Below are positions 35,841 through 44,994 of a stretch of 64,000 nt of DNA, piece by piece (the first letter of the stretch is position 1; each line of letters begins with the position of its first letter). The notes under the pieces were generated by a model, which searched no databases, was not told the origin of the DNA, and saw nothing but the letters and a program-made list of their open reading frames with translations. Source of the DNA: Rhizobium sp. NZLR1. Lineage in GTDB: Bacteria > Pseudomonadota > Alphaproteobacteria > Rhizobiales > Rhizobiaceae. The position numbers were made by a program, and so were the translations under genes. Where the stretch lies: NCBI RefSeq assembly GCF_017357385.1, contig NZ_CP071632.1, forward strand, positions 253,501-317,500, given 5' to 3'.

Positions 35841-35924
35841 ATTCAGAGTTATATCAGCCCGCGCGGCATCCCGACCAAACCGGGCATGGCGAACTGGGAG
35901 GGCGATCACGCCGCTTTCTACTAA
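35841..35924 (+). pseudogene. 3' fragment of the M15-like gene
   Basis: Twenty-eight codons, including the stop, corresponding to the end of the gene at 29480-30097. One substitution changes the CAA at the position of 30071 to TAA, so this copy's frame ends eight codons earlier than the intact gene. The 5' part is absent. Confidence 0.8.
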
Positions 35925-36058
35925 GGTTTTCCCAGACTCAAAAGCTGATGCGGTAGCGGATATGGCCGTCGCTCTCGACATAGCTGTCGTAGAGCGCCCG
36001 GGCCGTCTTGTTCTGTTCGCTCGTATGCCAATAGAGCCGCGACCAGCCCTTGGCCTTG
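35841..36058. repeat. right copy of the 218-bp direct repeat
   Basis: Matches 29990-30207 with 12 substitutions. It carries the last part of the M15-like gene followed by the 3' end of the intact GNAT gene. Together with the left copy it frames the 5.6-kb insert. Confidence 0.9.
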
Positions 36059-36381
36059 CAGGTGGCGACGAGGTCGTCCATCAGCGCCCGCCCGACCCCT
36101 TTGCCGCGTGCATCGCGATCGACAAACAGGTCTTCGAGATAGCAGTCCCTGCCGCGGATCCATGTGCCCTCATGGGTGAGATAGAGCGCAAAGCCCATGA
36201 TCCTGCCATCGACCTCGGCGACCCGCATGGCGATCGCCGACGCCGGATCGAAAACCCGGCGCCAAGTGGAATCGGTGATATCGGCATCGACCGTGACTTC
36301 GTAAAAGGCGAGGTAGGCCGCCCAAAGTTCGCGCCAGCGGCTCTCGTCCTCGGCGCGGGCATCGCGGATCGTCACGGTCAT
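35938..36381 (-). CDS. GNAT-family N-acetyltransferase
   Basis: A 147-residue acetyltransferase with the acetyl-CoA loop VDRDARGKGVGRALMDDL and the C-terminal LYWHTSEQNKTARALYDSY typical of this subgroup. Intact; its last codons lie in the right 218-bp repeat and a truncated copy of the end lies at 30087. Followed upstream by an aldo/keto reductase 12 bases away, same strand. Acceptor unknown. Confidence 0.9.
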   Translation of the reverse strand: MTVTIRDARAEDESRWRELWAAYLAFYEVTVDADITDSTWRRVFDPASAIAMRVAEVDGRIMGFALYLTHEGTWIRGRDCYLEDLFVDRDARGKGVGRALMDDLVATCKAKGWSRLYWHTSEQNKTARALYDSYVESDGHIRYRISF

Positions 36382-36393
36382 GGGCTCTTTCTT

Positions 36394-37341
36394 TCAGTTC
36401 CCGGCTTGATCGAGCAGGGCCATTGCGTCATCGGAAAGCTGAAGTGTCGCCGATTTCGCCAGGCTTTCAAGCTGCGAAAGGCTGGTGGCGCTGGCGATCG
36501 GCGCCGTCACGCCTTTCTTGCGCAGCAGCCAGGCGAGCGAAATTTCGGCGGGCTTGGCGCCGGTCTCGGCAGAAACCGTGTCGAGCGCGGCAAGAATGCG
36601 CAGACCCTTGTCGTCGAAATAGGTCGAAACCCGGCCCTCGCGGGCGCGGCCCTGCGTATCGGCCTTGCTGCGGTATTTGCCGGTGAGGAAGCCGGCAGCC
36701 AGGCTGAAATAGGTGATGACGCCGATGTCCTCTTCAACGCAGAGATCGGCGAGCGGCCCCTCGAAGCTTGCGCGCTCATAAAGATTATATTCCGGCTGCA
36801 CCACATCGTAACGGGGCAGGCCGGCCTTTTCGGCAGCGTCGAAGGAGGCCTGCAGCAGCGTCGCATCATAGTTCGAGCAGCCGATGGCGCGGATCTTGCC
36901 CTGCTGCTTCAGCTTGGCATAGGCGCCGAGTGTTTCCTCGTGCGGCGTATCGGCATCCGGCCAGTGCGACAGATAGAGGTCGATATAGTCAGTCTGCAGC
37001 CGGCGCAGCGAATCCTCGACCGCCTTGAGGATATAGCTCTCCTTCAGTGTCTTTCCCTGCCCCATGTCCGAGCCGACCTTGGTAACGATGACCGCCTGGT
37101 CGCGGGAAACCTTGGCCTGCTTCAGCCAGCGCCCGATGATCTCCTCGGAATCGCCGCCCTTGTTGCCCGGGACCCATGCGGAATAGACATCCGCCGTATC
37201 GATCGTGTTCAGGCCAGCGTCGAAGAAGGCGTCGAGAATGGCGAAGGATGCTTTCTCGTCGGCCGTCCAGCCGAAGACATTGCCGCCGATGACGATCGGC
37301 GCGACCGAAAGACCCGTTTTTCCAAGCCGGCGCATTTCCAT
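36394..37341 (-). CDS. aldo/keto reductase
   Basis: A 315-residue AKR. Asp and Tyr of the active site in TIDTADVYSAW, Lys in VIVTKVGSDMG, His in YLSHWPDADT; C-terminal cofactor region APIASATSLSQLESL. The start at MEMRRLG follows GGAGAG; a TTG four codons earlier is unlikely. Divergent from a Gfo/Idh/MocA gene and probably co-transcribed with the GNAT gene. Substrate unknown. Confidence 0.92.
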   Translation of the reverse strand: MEMRRLGKTGLSVAPIVIGGNVFGWTADEKASFAILDAFFDAGLNTIDTADVYSAWVPGNKGGDSEEIIGRWLKQAKVSRDQAVIVTKVGSDMGQGKTLKESYILKAVEDSLRRLQTDYIDLYLSHWPDADTPHEETLGAYAKLKQQGKIRAIGCSNYDATLLQASFDAAEKAGLPRYDVVQPEYNLYERASFEGPLADLCVEEDIGVITYFSLAAGFLTGKYRSKADTQGRAREGRVSTYFDDKGLRILAALDTVSAETGAKPAEISLAWLLRKKGVTAPIASATSLSQLESLAKSATLQLSDDAMALLDQAGN

Positions 37342-37520
37342 GACGCTCTCCAATATGGTGATGTGTTTGAAATCGTGGACACGGCAGAACGCCGCCTTGC
37401 AGCAACCTAGCGCATTCCGGGCATCCGGGAAGGCAAACTTCCGTGATTTCAGCCCGCACCATTGCGCCGTGGCTAAGGCCTGAATATGGTTCGCGGAAAT
37501 CTGTTTGGGAGGTTTGGATC

Positions 37521-38507
37521 ATGCTGCGTTTTGGTATCATTTCAACGGCGAAGATCGGCCGTGACAATGTCGTTCCGGCAATCCAGGACGCGGAAAATTG
37601 CGTCGTCACGGCGATTGCTAGCCGTGATCTCACGCGCGCAAGGGAGATGGCCGACCGCTTCTCCGTGCCGCATGCCTTCGGCTCCTACGAGGAGATGCTG
37701 GCCTCCGACCTCATCGACGCCGTCTATATCCCGCTGCCTACCTCGCAGCATATCGAATGGTCGATCAAATCAGCCGATGCCGGCAAACACGTGCTTTGCG
37801 AAAAGCCCCTAGCGCTGAAGGCCGATGACATCGACGATCTGATTGCCGCCCGCGACCGCAACCGGGTGGTGGTCACCGAAGCCTATATGATCACCTATTC
37901 GCCGGTCTGGCAGAAGGTGCGCGCGTTGATCGACGAGGGCGCGATCGGTACGCTCCGGCATGTGCAGGGCGCCTTCACCTATTTCAACCGCGATCCCGCC
38001 AACATGCGCAACGTTCCCGAACTCGGCGGCGGCGGCCTTCCCGATATCGGTGTCTATCCCGTGATGGGCACGCGTTTTTCCACCGGCAAGGAGCCGCTCT
38101 GGATCCAGGCGATCACCGAGCGTGATCCGGATTTCGGCACCGATATCTATTCGAGCGTCAAGGCCGATTTCGGCGATTTCGAGCTGAGCTTCTATATCTC
38201 GACGCAGATGGCCAACCGTCAGGTCATGGTCTTCCACGGCACCGAAGGTTACATCGAGGTCAAGTCGCCGTTCAACGCCAATCGCTGGGGGCCTGAGGAA
38301 ATCGAGCTTGCCGATCGCAGCCACAATGAATCACGCATCTTCCGCTTCCAGGACAGCCGTCAATACAAGCGGCAGGTCGAAGCCTTCGCCCGGGCGGTGA
38401 AAGGTGGCAAGGAGGAGATCGTCACGCTCGAAAATTCGAAATTGAACCAAAAGGTGATCGACGCGATCTACCGCGCCAGCGAGAAAGACGGCTGGGAAGC
38501 CGTCTAG
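37521..38507 (+). CDS. Gfo/Idh/MocA-family oxidoreductase
   Basis: A 328-residue NAD(P)-dependent sugar dehydrogenase-type protein. Rossmann N-terminus [19 protein letters not shown] and the catalytic EKP motif in [14 protein letters not shown]; the C-terminal sheet domain contains [18 protein letters not shown] precedes the ATG. Acts on a sugar, inositol or related polyol. Its stop is followed immediately by a RIME-like repeat. Confidence 0.9.
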   Translation: MLRFGIISTAKIGRDNVVPAIQDAENCVVTAIASRDLTRAREMADRFSVPHAFGSYEEMLASDLIDAVYIPLPTSQHIEWSIKSADAGKHVLCEKPLALKADDIDDLIAARDRNRVVVTEAYMITYSPVWQKVRALIDEGAIGTLRHVQGAFTYFNRDPANMRNVPELGGGGLPDIGVYPVMGTRFSTGKEPLWIQAITERDPDFGTDIYSSVKADFGDFELSFYISTQMANRQVMVFHGTEGYIEVKSPFNANRWGPEEIELADRSHNESRIFRFQDSRQYKRQVEAFARAVKGGKEEIVTLENSKLNQKVIDAIYRASEKDGWEAV

Positions 38508-38599
38508 CGCATAATCCTTTCCGAAAATCGGAAGCGATTATGCGCCAATTTAAAGTGTTAGAGCGTCCTTTGCGCGTCCAGTGACGCGCGGCGCTCTAA
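38506..38599. repeat. RIME-like palindromic element (type 2)
   Basis: Two palindromes: GCGCATAATC...GATTATGCGC and TTAGAGCGTCC...GGCGCTCTAA, the second containing GCGCGTC...GACGCGC. It starts within the stop codon of the oxidoreductase gene and ends just before the stop of gtrA, filling the convergent gap exactly. Confidence 0.75.
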
Positions 38600-38977
38600 T
38601 CATTCGGCGCGGAAGACGAAGCGCGAATAGCCGAAGAAGCTGAAGACCATCGAGGCGATGCTGGCGACCACCATGGCCGCAAGCGGCTGAAGTGCCGGCA
38701 GCGAAAGCAGAAGTGCGGAATAAAGCCCGTAATTGACGAGCGCTGCCGTTACCCCGACCGAGCCATAGCGGAAGCCTTCGGCGGCCAGCGACCGGCTGGA
38801 CCGGTCGAAGGTGAAGCTCCGATTGAAAATCCAGGTCACCGCCATTGCAGCCGCGATCGCCACGAGCCGCGCCAGAAACGGCCCGAGCGGCGTCAGATGC
38901 AGCAGCGCCGACAGCACGCCGGCATCGACGAGGAAGCCGATGCCGCCCGCGATCGCGAAACGGATGAGCTTTCTCAT
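38600..38977 (-). CDS. GtrA-family membrane protein
   Basis: A 125-residue protein with four hydrophobic helices and the GtrA signature RFAIAGGIGFLVDAGVL plus WIFNRSFTFDR. GtrA proteins are thought to flip polyprenyl-phosphate-linked sugars. Start overlaps the preceding GT2 gene stop as ATGA, giving a coupled gtrB-gtrA-type pair. Confidence 0.9.
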   Translation of the reverse strand: MRKLIRFAIAGGIGFLVDAGVLSALLHLTPLGPFLARLVAIAAAMAVTWIFNRSFTFDRSSRSLAAEGFRYGSVGVTAALVNYGLYSALLLSLPALQPLAAMVVASIASMVFSFFGYSRFVFRAE

Positions 38978-39981
38978 GCCGCATCCGCCTTGCGGGCGCG
39001 GGCGCGCGATACCGGCCCTGCTTCGCCGAGCGGCGCTTTGACGGCGCTCGGCGTTTCCAGGCTCATATAATGGATACGAAGCTGTTCGGCGCGGGCGCGG
39101 GCAACCGAATCCAGGATGACGCCGGCGGTAAAAAGCATGAAGGAGATCATCATCAGCGCTGTCGACAGCACCCAGGTCGGCATGCGGCTGACGAGACCCG
39201 TCTGGAAATATTCCGCCAGCACCGGCGCCATGAAGCCGAGGCTCGTCAGCATGAAGATGGCACTGATCGCGCTGAAGAAGGCGAAGGGCCGGGTTTCCTT
39301 CATCAGCATCGCGAACATCCAGAGGATCTTGGCGCCGTCGCGAAATGTCGAAAGCTTCGAGTGCGAGCCTTCCGGCCGGCGGCCATAGTCGAGTTCGAGT
39401 TCGCTGACCGGAAGCTTCAGCCGCGAGGCATGCACGGACATCTCGGTTTCGATTTCGAAGCCGCCCGATACCGCTGGGAAGCTCTTGACGAAGCGGCGCG
39501 AGAAAGCGCGGTAGCCGGAAAAGATATCGGTGAAGTCGGGGCCGAAGATCGTCCGGTAGAGCAGGTTGAAAAGCCGGTTGCCGAGCGCATGGCCTTGACG
39601 GCCGGCATCGGCACGAACGCCGCGCCGGGTTCCCACAACCATGTCGGCGCGCTCGGTCAGCAGTGTGCGCACCAGCTCTTCGGCATCGCTAGGCGCGTAA
39701 GTGCCGTCGCCGTCGGCGATGATGTAGATATCGGCGTCGATGTCGGCGAACATGCGGCGTACGACGTGGCCCTTGCCTTGGCGTCGCTCGCGCACGACAT
39801 GCGCGCCGGCAAGCATCGCCTGCAGCGCGGTGCCGTCGGTGGAATTATTGTCGTAGACGTGGATCGCAGCATCCGGCAGCGTCGCGCGGAAACCCCGCAC
39901 GACCGCGCCGATCGTCGCGGCTTCATTATAACAGGGAAGCAGGACGGCAATATTGGGATTATCGGTACGCGATCGGGCCAT
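38974..39981 (-). CDS. family 2 glycosyltransferase (polyprenyl-phosphate sugar synthase, GtrB-like)
   Basis: A 335-residue GT-A enzyme. N-terminus VLLPCYNEAATI, DNNSTDGT, the metal-binding DGDGTY, and FSGYRAFSRRF in the acceptor region. Two C-terminal hydrophobic helices anchor it in the membrane as in GtrB/DPM1-like synthases. It should transfer a sugar from an NDP-sugar to undecaprenyl phosphate for GtrA to flip. Divergent from a GT-C-like gene. Confidence 0.9.
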   Translation of the reverse strand: MARSRTDNPNIAVLLPCYNEAATIGAVVRGFRATLPDAAIHVYDNNSTDGTALQAMLAGAHVVRERRQGKGHVVRRMFADIDADIYIIADGDGTYAPSDAEELVRTLLTERADMVVGTRRGVRADAGRQGHALGNRLFNLLYRTIFGPDFTDIFSGYRAFSRRFVKSFPAVSGGFEIETEMSVHASRLKLPVSELELDYGRRPEGSHSKLSTFRDGAKILWMFAMLMKETRPFAFFSAISAIFMLTSLGFMAPVLAEYFQTGLVSRMPTWVLSTALMMISFMLFTAGVILDSVARARAEQLRIHYMSLETPSAVKAPLGEAGPVSRARARKADAA

Positions 39982-40140
39982 GACTCTACTCGTTACACTG
40001 AAAGCCGCACTCAGCCTAAATCACCCGCCGTTAATAAGACCCTATGACGCAGGCAAAATCGGCACTTCCGCAAACGGCTTTACACTTTCTTGATCGGCGA
40101 TCGCTAAGCTTCGGCCATCTGAAACGAAGCGCTAACCACG

Positions 40141-41985
40141 ATGAACGCTGTGCAGCCGATCGCCAATGCCTCCTCCGTGACCACTGCTCCAAGGGGAGGG
40201 CTGAGCAGGTTGCTCATGCGCCTCTGGCCAACCGTCATTATCTATAGCGTCATCCTCGCCTCTATCCTCCTTGTCACCAAGCTCTCCAACGCTACCGATT
40301 ACGTCGGTCCCGACAATGACGACGGAATGCGTCTCATCGAGGTTCGCGATCTTCTCGCCGGGCAAGGCTGGTTCGATCTGATGCAATACCGCCTCGGCCT
40401 CGAGGGCGGCACGCTGATGCACTGGTCGAGGCTGATCGATTTGCCGATCGCTTCGCTGATCTGGTTCTTCGGCCTGTTTGCGCCCCACGAGACCGCCGAG
40501 GCGCTGGCGCTCGCCGTCTGGCCGGTATCGCTCGTCCTGCCCGCCATGCTCGCCATGGCCGTTGCCGGACGGCGTATCGGCGGTGTTGCCGGCATGCATC
40601 TCAGTCTCGCCATGACCGGCCTTGCGATTTACACCGGCAGCCGTTTCGCGCCGGGCGCCATCGATCATCACAATGCGCAGCTGGGACTTGTCGCGACGAT
40701 GGTGGCGATGCTTCTGGATCCGCAGCGCCGCGGCTGGAGCTATGCGGTCGCCGGCATCGCCGCAGCGGTCGCCATCGCCATCGGCGCCGAGACGACGCCT
40801 TTCGTCGCCGCCGTCTGTCTGACCGTCGCTTTGCTCTGGGCATGGGAGGGGCAGATTTTCGCTGTTGCCGCGGGGGCCTTCGGCCTGGCGCTGGCGATTG
40901 CCATCAGCATCCTCTTTGTCGCAACGGTGCCGCCCCGGCTCTATTCGATGGTTACCTGCGACAATCTCTCGCTCGGTTATTACAGCCTGGCGGCGATCGG
41001 CGGCGGGCTGATGCTGTTTTCGGCAGTCTTTGCCAGCCGCCTGCGTCGCTCCCTGCGCTTTGCCGCGCTTGGCCTCGTCGGTGCCGGCGTTCTCGGTTCG
41101 GCGATGGTGATTGCGCCGCAATGCCTGAGTGATCCGCTGGCCGGTCTCGATCCGATGCTGGTCGAACTCTGGCTGAGGAACGTGTCGGAAGCGCAGTCGG
41201 CCTTCGTGCTCGCGCGCACCGATCCCTTCTCGATCGGTGCCTTCTATGCGGCCGGCCTGTTCGGCATGGCCGTCTGCATCTTCCGTATCGTTCGGCGCGA
41301 CCGCATGCAGATCCATCTGGTGCTGCTCTTCCTGCTCGCCACCAGCTGGGCGATCGCGCTGGTCCAGGTGCGCGGCGCGACGTTCTCAAACCTGCTCTCC
41401 ATTCTGCCGCTTGCGCTGCTGATCATCGATATCAGGCGGATCTCCAACAGCGACAGCGACAATGTTGCCGCCGCCTTCGTCTATATCGTGACGGTGCTCG
41501 CCAGCGTTCCGGCGGCCTGGGCGGTCGCCGGCGGACTTGTCTCGCTGCAGATGGACAATGGCGCGCAGAAGAAGGCGGCGGCGGCAAAGGTGCTTTCCTG
41601 TACCTCGAAAGAGGCACTGGCGCCGCTTGCCGGGCTGCCGGACGGGCTGATCTCAGCACCGTCGCAGATGGGCGTTCCGATCCTTCGCTTTACGAAAAAC
41701 CGGGTTCTTTCGGCGCCATATCATCGCAATCAGGGCGGCATGCTGACGGAACTGCATATCGGCCTGGCGGAGCCGCAGGAGGCGGAAGCCTTCCTGAAGG
41801 GCGCGGGGGTGACGGTGCTTGGCTTCTGCCCCAATGACCCGCAGACGCGCGAGATTGCCAAGCTGAAACCGGATGGCCTTTATGCCGAGCTCGGCAAGGG
41901 CAATATCCCGCCTTATCTGGAGCCGCTTCCGAAGGCAGCGGAGGTGGGCGTTCAGTTCTTTCGCTATCGGCCGGTGGCGAACTGA
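40141..41985 (+). CDS. polytopic membrane protein, GT-C-like
   Basis: A 614-residue protein with about 11-12 hydrophobic segments in the first 470 residues and a soluble C-terminal domain. Acidic residues in the first periplasmic loop (DYVGPDNDDGMRLIEVRDLL, then MHWSRLIDLP) resemble GT-C/STT3-type transferases using lipid-linked sugars. No closer family recognised. It is divergent from the GtrB/GtrA pair, so it could be the third component that places the sugar on a glycan. Confidence 0.6.
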   Translation: MNAVQPIANASSVTTAPRGGLSRLLMRLWPTVIIYSVILASILLVTKLSNATDYVGPDNDDGMRLIEVRDLLAGQGWFDLMQYRLGLEGGTLMHWSRLIDLPIASLIWFFGLFAPHETAEALALAVWPVSLVLPAMLAMAVAGRRIGGVAGMHLSLAMTGLAIYTGSRFAPGAIDHHNAQLGLVATMVAMLLDPQRRGWSYAVAGIAAAVAIAIGAETTPFVAAVCLTVALLWAWEGQIFAVAAGAFGLALAIAISILFVATVPPRLYSMVTCDNLSLGYYSLAAIGGGLMLFSAVFASRLRRSLRFAALGLVGAGVLGSAMVIAPQCLSDPLAGLDPMLVELWLRNVSEAQSAFVLARTDPFSIGAFYAAGLFGMAVCIFRIVRRDRMQIHLVLLFLLATSWAIALVQVRGATFSNLLSILPLALLIIDIRRISNSDSDNVAAAFVYIVTVLASVPAAWAVAGGLVSLQMDNGAQKKAAAAKVLSCTSKEALAPLAGLPDGLISAPSQMGVPILRFTKNRVLSAPYHRNQGGMLTELHIGLAEPQEAEAFLKGAGVTVLGFCPNDPQTREIAKLKPDGLYAELGKGNIPPYLEPLPKAAEVGVQFFRYRPVAN

Positions 41986-42009
41986 CGCCGGCAGCTTTCG
42001 GTAAAAAAT

Positions 42010-42255
42010 TTAGTGGGAAACACGTGTCGCGCGACGAAGACGCGCATTGGCAAAGAGCCCGAGAACAAAGAGCATGAGGCCGCCATTAAAGCCGAGCACG
42101 GCATAGACGAACGCCAGGATCGACACTGGTCCGGGCGAGGTTATCGCCGCCACCGCGAACGTTATTCCTATCAGCGCGGCGACCAGCGCGATTGCGGCAG
42201 CCGAGCGGGTTTGCCCGGCGCTGATGCCCAATGCTGCTGCTGTGAGAATAATCAT
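42010..42255 (-). CDS. small membrane protein of unknown function
   Basis: An 81-residue protein with two or three hydrophobic segments (MIILTAAALGISA, ALVAALIGITFAVAA, ILAFVYAVLGFNGGLMLFVLGLF). GGGAAGG before the ATG at 42255 sets the start; the frame upstream to 42327 lacks a site. Convergent with the GT-C-like gene. No family recognised. Confidence 0.6.
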   Translation of the reverse strand: MIILTAAALGISAGQTRSAAAIALVAALIGITFAVAAITSPGPVSILAFVYAVLGFNGGLMLFVLGLFANARLRRATRVSH

Positions 42256-42575
42256 TTCAGCACCTTCCCAGAGATAACGAGGGGAAGCATAGGAAGCGCC
42301 AACTAACAAAGATTTACCGGCGGCCACCGCCGAAAAGCCTTTGTATTGCGGTGGTTAGCAACTCCTTTCGTCTATAACGCGCATTCTAACTATACGTTCC
42401 GCAACCAAACGGATTTACCCGATTTCGTTGTTCATCCGCCAAGCTGCCACGGCCGCATGGTGAGCATGCGTGGCGTAGCGTGCGCCCGCCGCCAACGACC
42501 TCGACATCCCGGAAAACAGATCTCGGCGATGACCGCGACCTTCCAGTTTGCCGCCGATGGACATAGAAAGAAGGG

Positions 42576-44162
42576 ATGAGCAACGTCTTCGACAGCGATT
42601 CGCCGACCAACCTTGCCGAATATTCGGTTTCGGAGCTTTCCGGCTCGATCAAGCGCACCGTCGAAACCACCTTCGACCAGGTCCGCGTGCGCGGCGAGAT
42701 CTCCGGCTATCGTGGCCCACACTCCTCCGGCCATGCCTATTTCGCGCTGAAGGACGACCGTGCCCGCATCGATGCCGTCATCTGGAAGGGCACCTTCTCG
42801 CGGCTGAAATTCCGCCCGGAAGAAGGCATGGAGGTCATTGCCACCGGCAAGGTCACCACCTTTCCCGGCTCTTCGAAATATCAGATCGTCATCGAGACGC
42901 TGGAACCGGCCGGCGCCGGCGCGCTGATGGCGCTGATCGAGGAGCGCAAGCGCAAGCTTGGCGCCGAGGGCCTGTTCGATGCCGCCCGCAAGAAGCGGCT
43001 GCCCTTCATGCCAAGGGTGATCGGCGTCGTCACCTCGCCGACCGGTGCGGTAATCCGCGATATTCTTCACCGCATCTCCGATCGTTTTCCCGTGCATGTC
43101 CTCGTCTGGCCGGTGAAGGTTCAGGGCGAGGGGTCCGGCGAGGAGGTGGCGAACGCCATTCGCGGCTTCAACGCGCTGGAGCCGGCCGGCGCCATTCCCC
43201 GCCCCGACGTGCTGATCGTCGCGCGCGGCGGCGGCAGCCTCGAAGATCTCTGGAGCTTCAACGACGAAATCGTCGTGCGTGCTGCGGCCGAAAGCCGGAT
43301 CCCGCTGATCTCGGCCGTCGGTCATGAGACCGACTGGACGCTGATCGACTATGCCGCCGATGTCCGTGCGCCGACGCCGACAGGGGCTGCGGAAATGGCG
43401 GTGCCGGTCAAGGCGGAGCTCGAGGCCCAGGCCGCCGCCCTTGCCGCGCGGCTGCAGGGCTGCATGAACCGGCAGATGGATCAGCGCCGCCAGTCCGTCC
43501 GGGCGCTGATGCGGGCATTGCCGTCGCTCGATCAGCTTCTCGCCTTGCCGCGCCGGCGTTTCGACGAGGCGGCGGCCGGCCTCGGGCGCGGGCTGGAGCT
43601 CAACACCATCAACAAGCGTCGCGGCTTCGAGCGCGTGGCCGCGCATTTGCGCCCTGATCTGCTCTCCGGCCGCATCGCCGAGCGCCGCCAGACGCTGAAC
43701 GAGCGGATCGGGCGGGCCGAGCGCATGGTCGAGCGGCTGATCGACCGTTCGAAATCGCGGGTCGACCGTTCCGAGGCGGTCTTCGCCACACTGCCCGCCC
43801 GCCTGCAGGCGCAGACCGGCCGCGCCGTCGACCATCTCGCCAATCTCGTCAGGCACGCCGATACCGCGACATCCCATCGGCTGATTCGGGCAAAAGCCGC
43901 GCTTGCGGCGCAGGACCGCGTGCTGCAGTCGCTCTCCTACAAGAATGTGCTGAAGCGCGGTTACGCGGTGATCCGCGACGACGAGGACAGGCCGGTCTCT
44001 GAGGCCACAGCTCTTTCGGCAGGTGCGGCGGTCTCGATCGAATTTTCCGACGGCCGCATCGGCGCGGTGACCACCGAAGGCGGCATGCCGCCAACCTCGC
44101 TGAAGAGGCGGCCTGCCAAGCCGGAAGCCGGCGGTCCATCGAAGCAGGGAAGTCTTTTCTAG
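42576..44162 (+). CDS. xseA: exodeoxyribonuclease VII large subunit
   Basis: A 528-residue subunit. The N-terminal OB fold ([26 protein letters not shown] region) binds single-stranded DNA. The catalytic domain has [17 protein letters not shown] and the [14 protein letters not shown] plus [23 protein letters not shown] signatures. Cleaves ssDNA to oligonucleotides with XseB, which is not in this window. Normal length with a long coiled region (residues 290-430). Confidence 0.96.
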   Translation: MSNVFDSDSPTNLAEYSVSELSGSIKRTVETTFDQVRVRGEISGYRGPHSSGHAYFALKDDRARIDAVIWKGTFSRLKFRPEEGMEVIATGKVTTFPGSSKYQIVIETLEPAGAGALMALIEERKRKLGAEGLFDAARKKRLPFMPRVIGVVTSPTGAVIRDILHRISDRFPVHVLVWPVKVQGEGSGEEVANAIRGFNALEPAGAIPRPDVLIVARGGGSLEDLWSFNDEIVVRAAAESRIPLISAVGHETDWTLIDYAADVRAPTPTGAAEMAVPVKAELEAQAAALAARLQGCMNRQMDQRRQSVRALMRALPSLDQLLALPRRRFDEAAAGLGRGLELNTINKRRGFERVAAHLRPDLLSGRIAERRQTLNERIGRAERMVERLIDRSKSRVDRSEAVFATLPARLQAQTGRAVDHLANLVRHADTATSHRLIRAKAALAAQDRVLQSLSYKNVLKRGYAVIRDDEDRPVSEATALSAGAAVSIEFSDGRIGAVTTEGGMPPTSLKRRPAKPEAGGPSKQGSLF

Positions 44163-44190
44163 CAATTTGAGTAAAACGCGCAGTCTGATC

Positions 44191-44207
44191 CTGCCACTAT
44201 CTGGCAG
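44191..44207. promoter_or_regulatory. WYL-regulator operator, copy 1
   Basis: CTGCCA-CTATC-TGGCAG, an inverted repeat with a five-base centre, located 26 bases before the WYL gene start. It overlaps the -35 position of a promoter whose -10 is TATAGT (44219-44224), consistent with autorepression. Confidence 0.65.
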
Positions 44208-44232
44208 TGGCAAGAATGTATAGTTTGTCTGC

Positions 44233-44928
44233 ATGTCCCGTTCAGAACGCCTCCTCGATCTTCTCCAGGTGCTGCGCCGCCACCGTCGGCCGGTGAGTGG
44301 CGTGGTGCTGGCCGACGAAATCGGCGTCAGTATCCGCACCCTTTATCGCGATATCGCCAGCCTTCAGGCCCAGGGCGCCGCGATCGAGGGTGAGCCGGGC
44401 GTTGGTTATGTCTTGAAACCGGGATTTCTCCTGCCGCCGCTGATGTTTCCGCCGGAAGAGATAGAAGCGCTTGTGCTCGGCTCCCGGTGGGTGGCGGACA
44501 GAGCCGACGGTCATCTGCGCGATGCGGCGCGAAATGCGCTGGCACGGATCGCCGCCGTGTTGCCGACCGAGCTGCGTGACGAGCTGGACGCCTCTGCGCT
44601 TCTGGTGGGACCTGGCGTCGGCATTCCTGTCGACTCCGTCGATCCGGCCCTTCTGCGCAAGGCGATCCGCACCGAACGCAAGCTTTCCCTGTCCTATCGC
44701 GATGGAGCCGGCGTCGGGTCGGAGCGTGTGGTATGGCCGTTTGCGCTGGCCTTTTTCGATCAGGTGCGTGTGCTCCTCGGCTGGTGCGAACTCCGCCAGG
44801 ATTTCCGTTCTTTTCGCACGGATCGAATTGCCCATGCGGAAGCGCTCGACGCCCGCTATCCCAAGCGCAGGCAGGCACTGCTGAAACAGTGGCGGGAGGG
44901 TCAGGGAATATCGCAAGGAGACAAATGA
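44233..44928 (+). CDS. WYL-domain transcriptional regulator (YafY type)
   Basis: A 231-residue regulator. N-terminal HTH (RSERLLDLLQVLRRHRRPVS, then IGVSIRTLYRDIASLQAQG) and a C-terminal WYL domain, with LSLSYRDGAGVGSERVVWPFAL as the core. WYL domains sense ligands, often nucleic-acid-related or small metabolites. Its stop codon lies inside the operator of the next gene, a VOC protein. Confidence 0.9.
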   Translation: MSRSERLLDLLQVLRRHRRPVSGVVLADEIGVSIRTLYRDIASLQAQGAAIEGEPGVGYVLKPGFLLPPLMFPPEEIEALVLGSRWVADRADGHLRDAARNALARIAAVLPTELRDELDASALLVGPGVGIPVDSVDPALLRKAIRTERKLSLSYRDGAGVGSERVVWPFALAFFDQVRVLLGWCELRQDFRSFRTDRIAHAEALDARYPKRRQALLKQWREGQGISQGDK

Positions 44929-44954
44929 TACTGCCAGTTTCTGGCAGTATCATT
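44924..44954. promoter_or_regulatory. WYL-regulator operator, copy 2
   Basis: Contains CTGCCA-GTTTC-TGGCAG (44931-44947), the same arms as copy 1. Here the symmetry extends to perfect 14-base arms around TTT. It overlaps the WYL gene's TGA and precedes the VOC gene by about 40 bases. Confidence 0.7.
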
Positions 44955-44994
44955 TCATAAGGTCATAACGTCCAACCAACGACAGGAGATCCTT

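Noticed and set aside
35794..37410. 538-codon plus-strand ORF
   Set aside because: It is antisense to the GNAT and aldo/keto reductase genes, which have clear motifs; the length is a GC-skew effect.
40132..41316. 394-codon minus-strand ORF
   Set aside because: Antisense to the membrane protein gene; the Arg/Gln/Gly-rich content is typical of a shadow frame.
42432..44339. 635-codon minus-strand ORF
   Set aside because: Antisense to xseA, which is certain; no domain resemblance.
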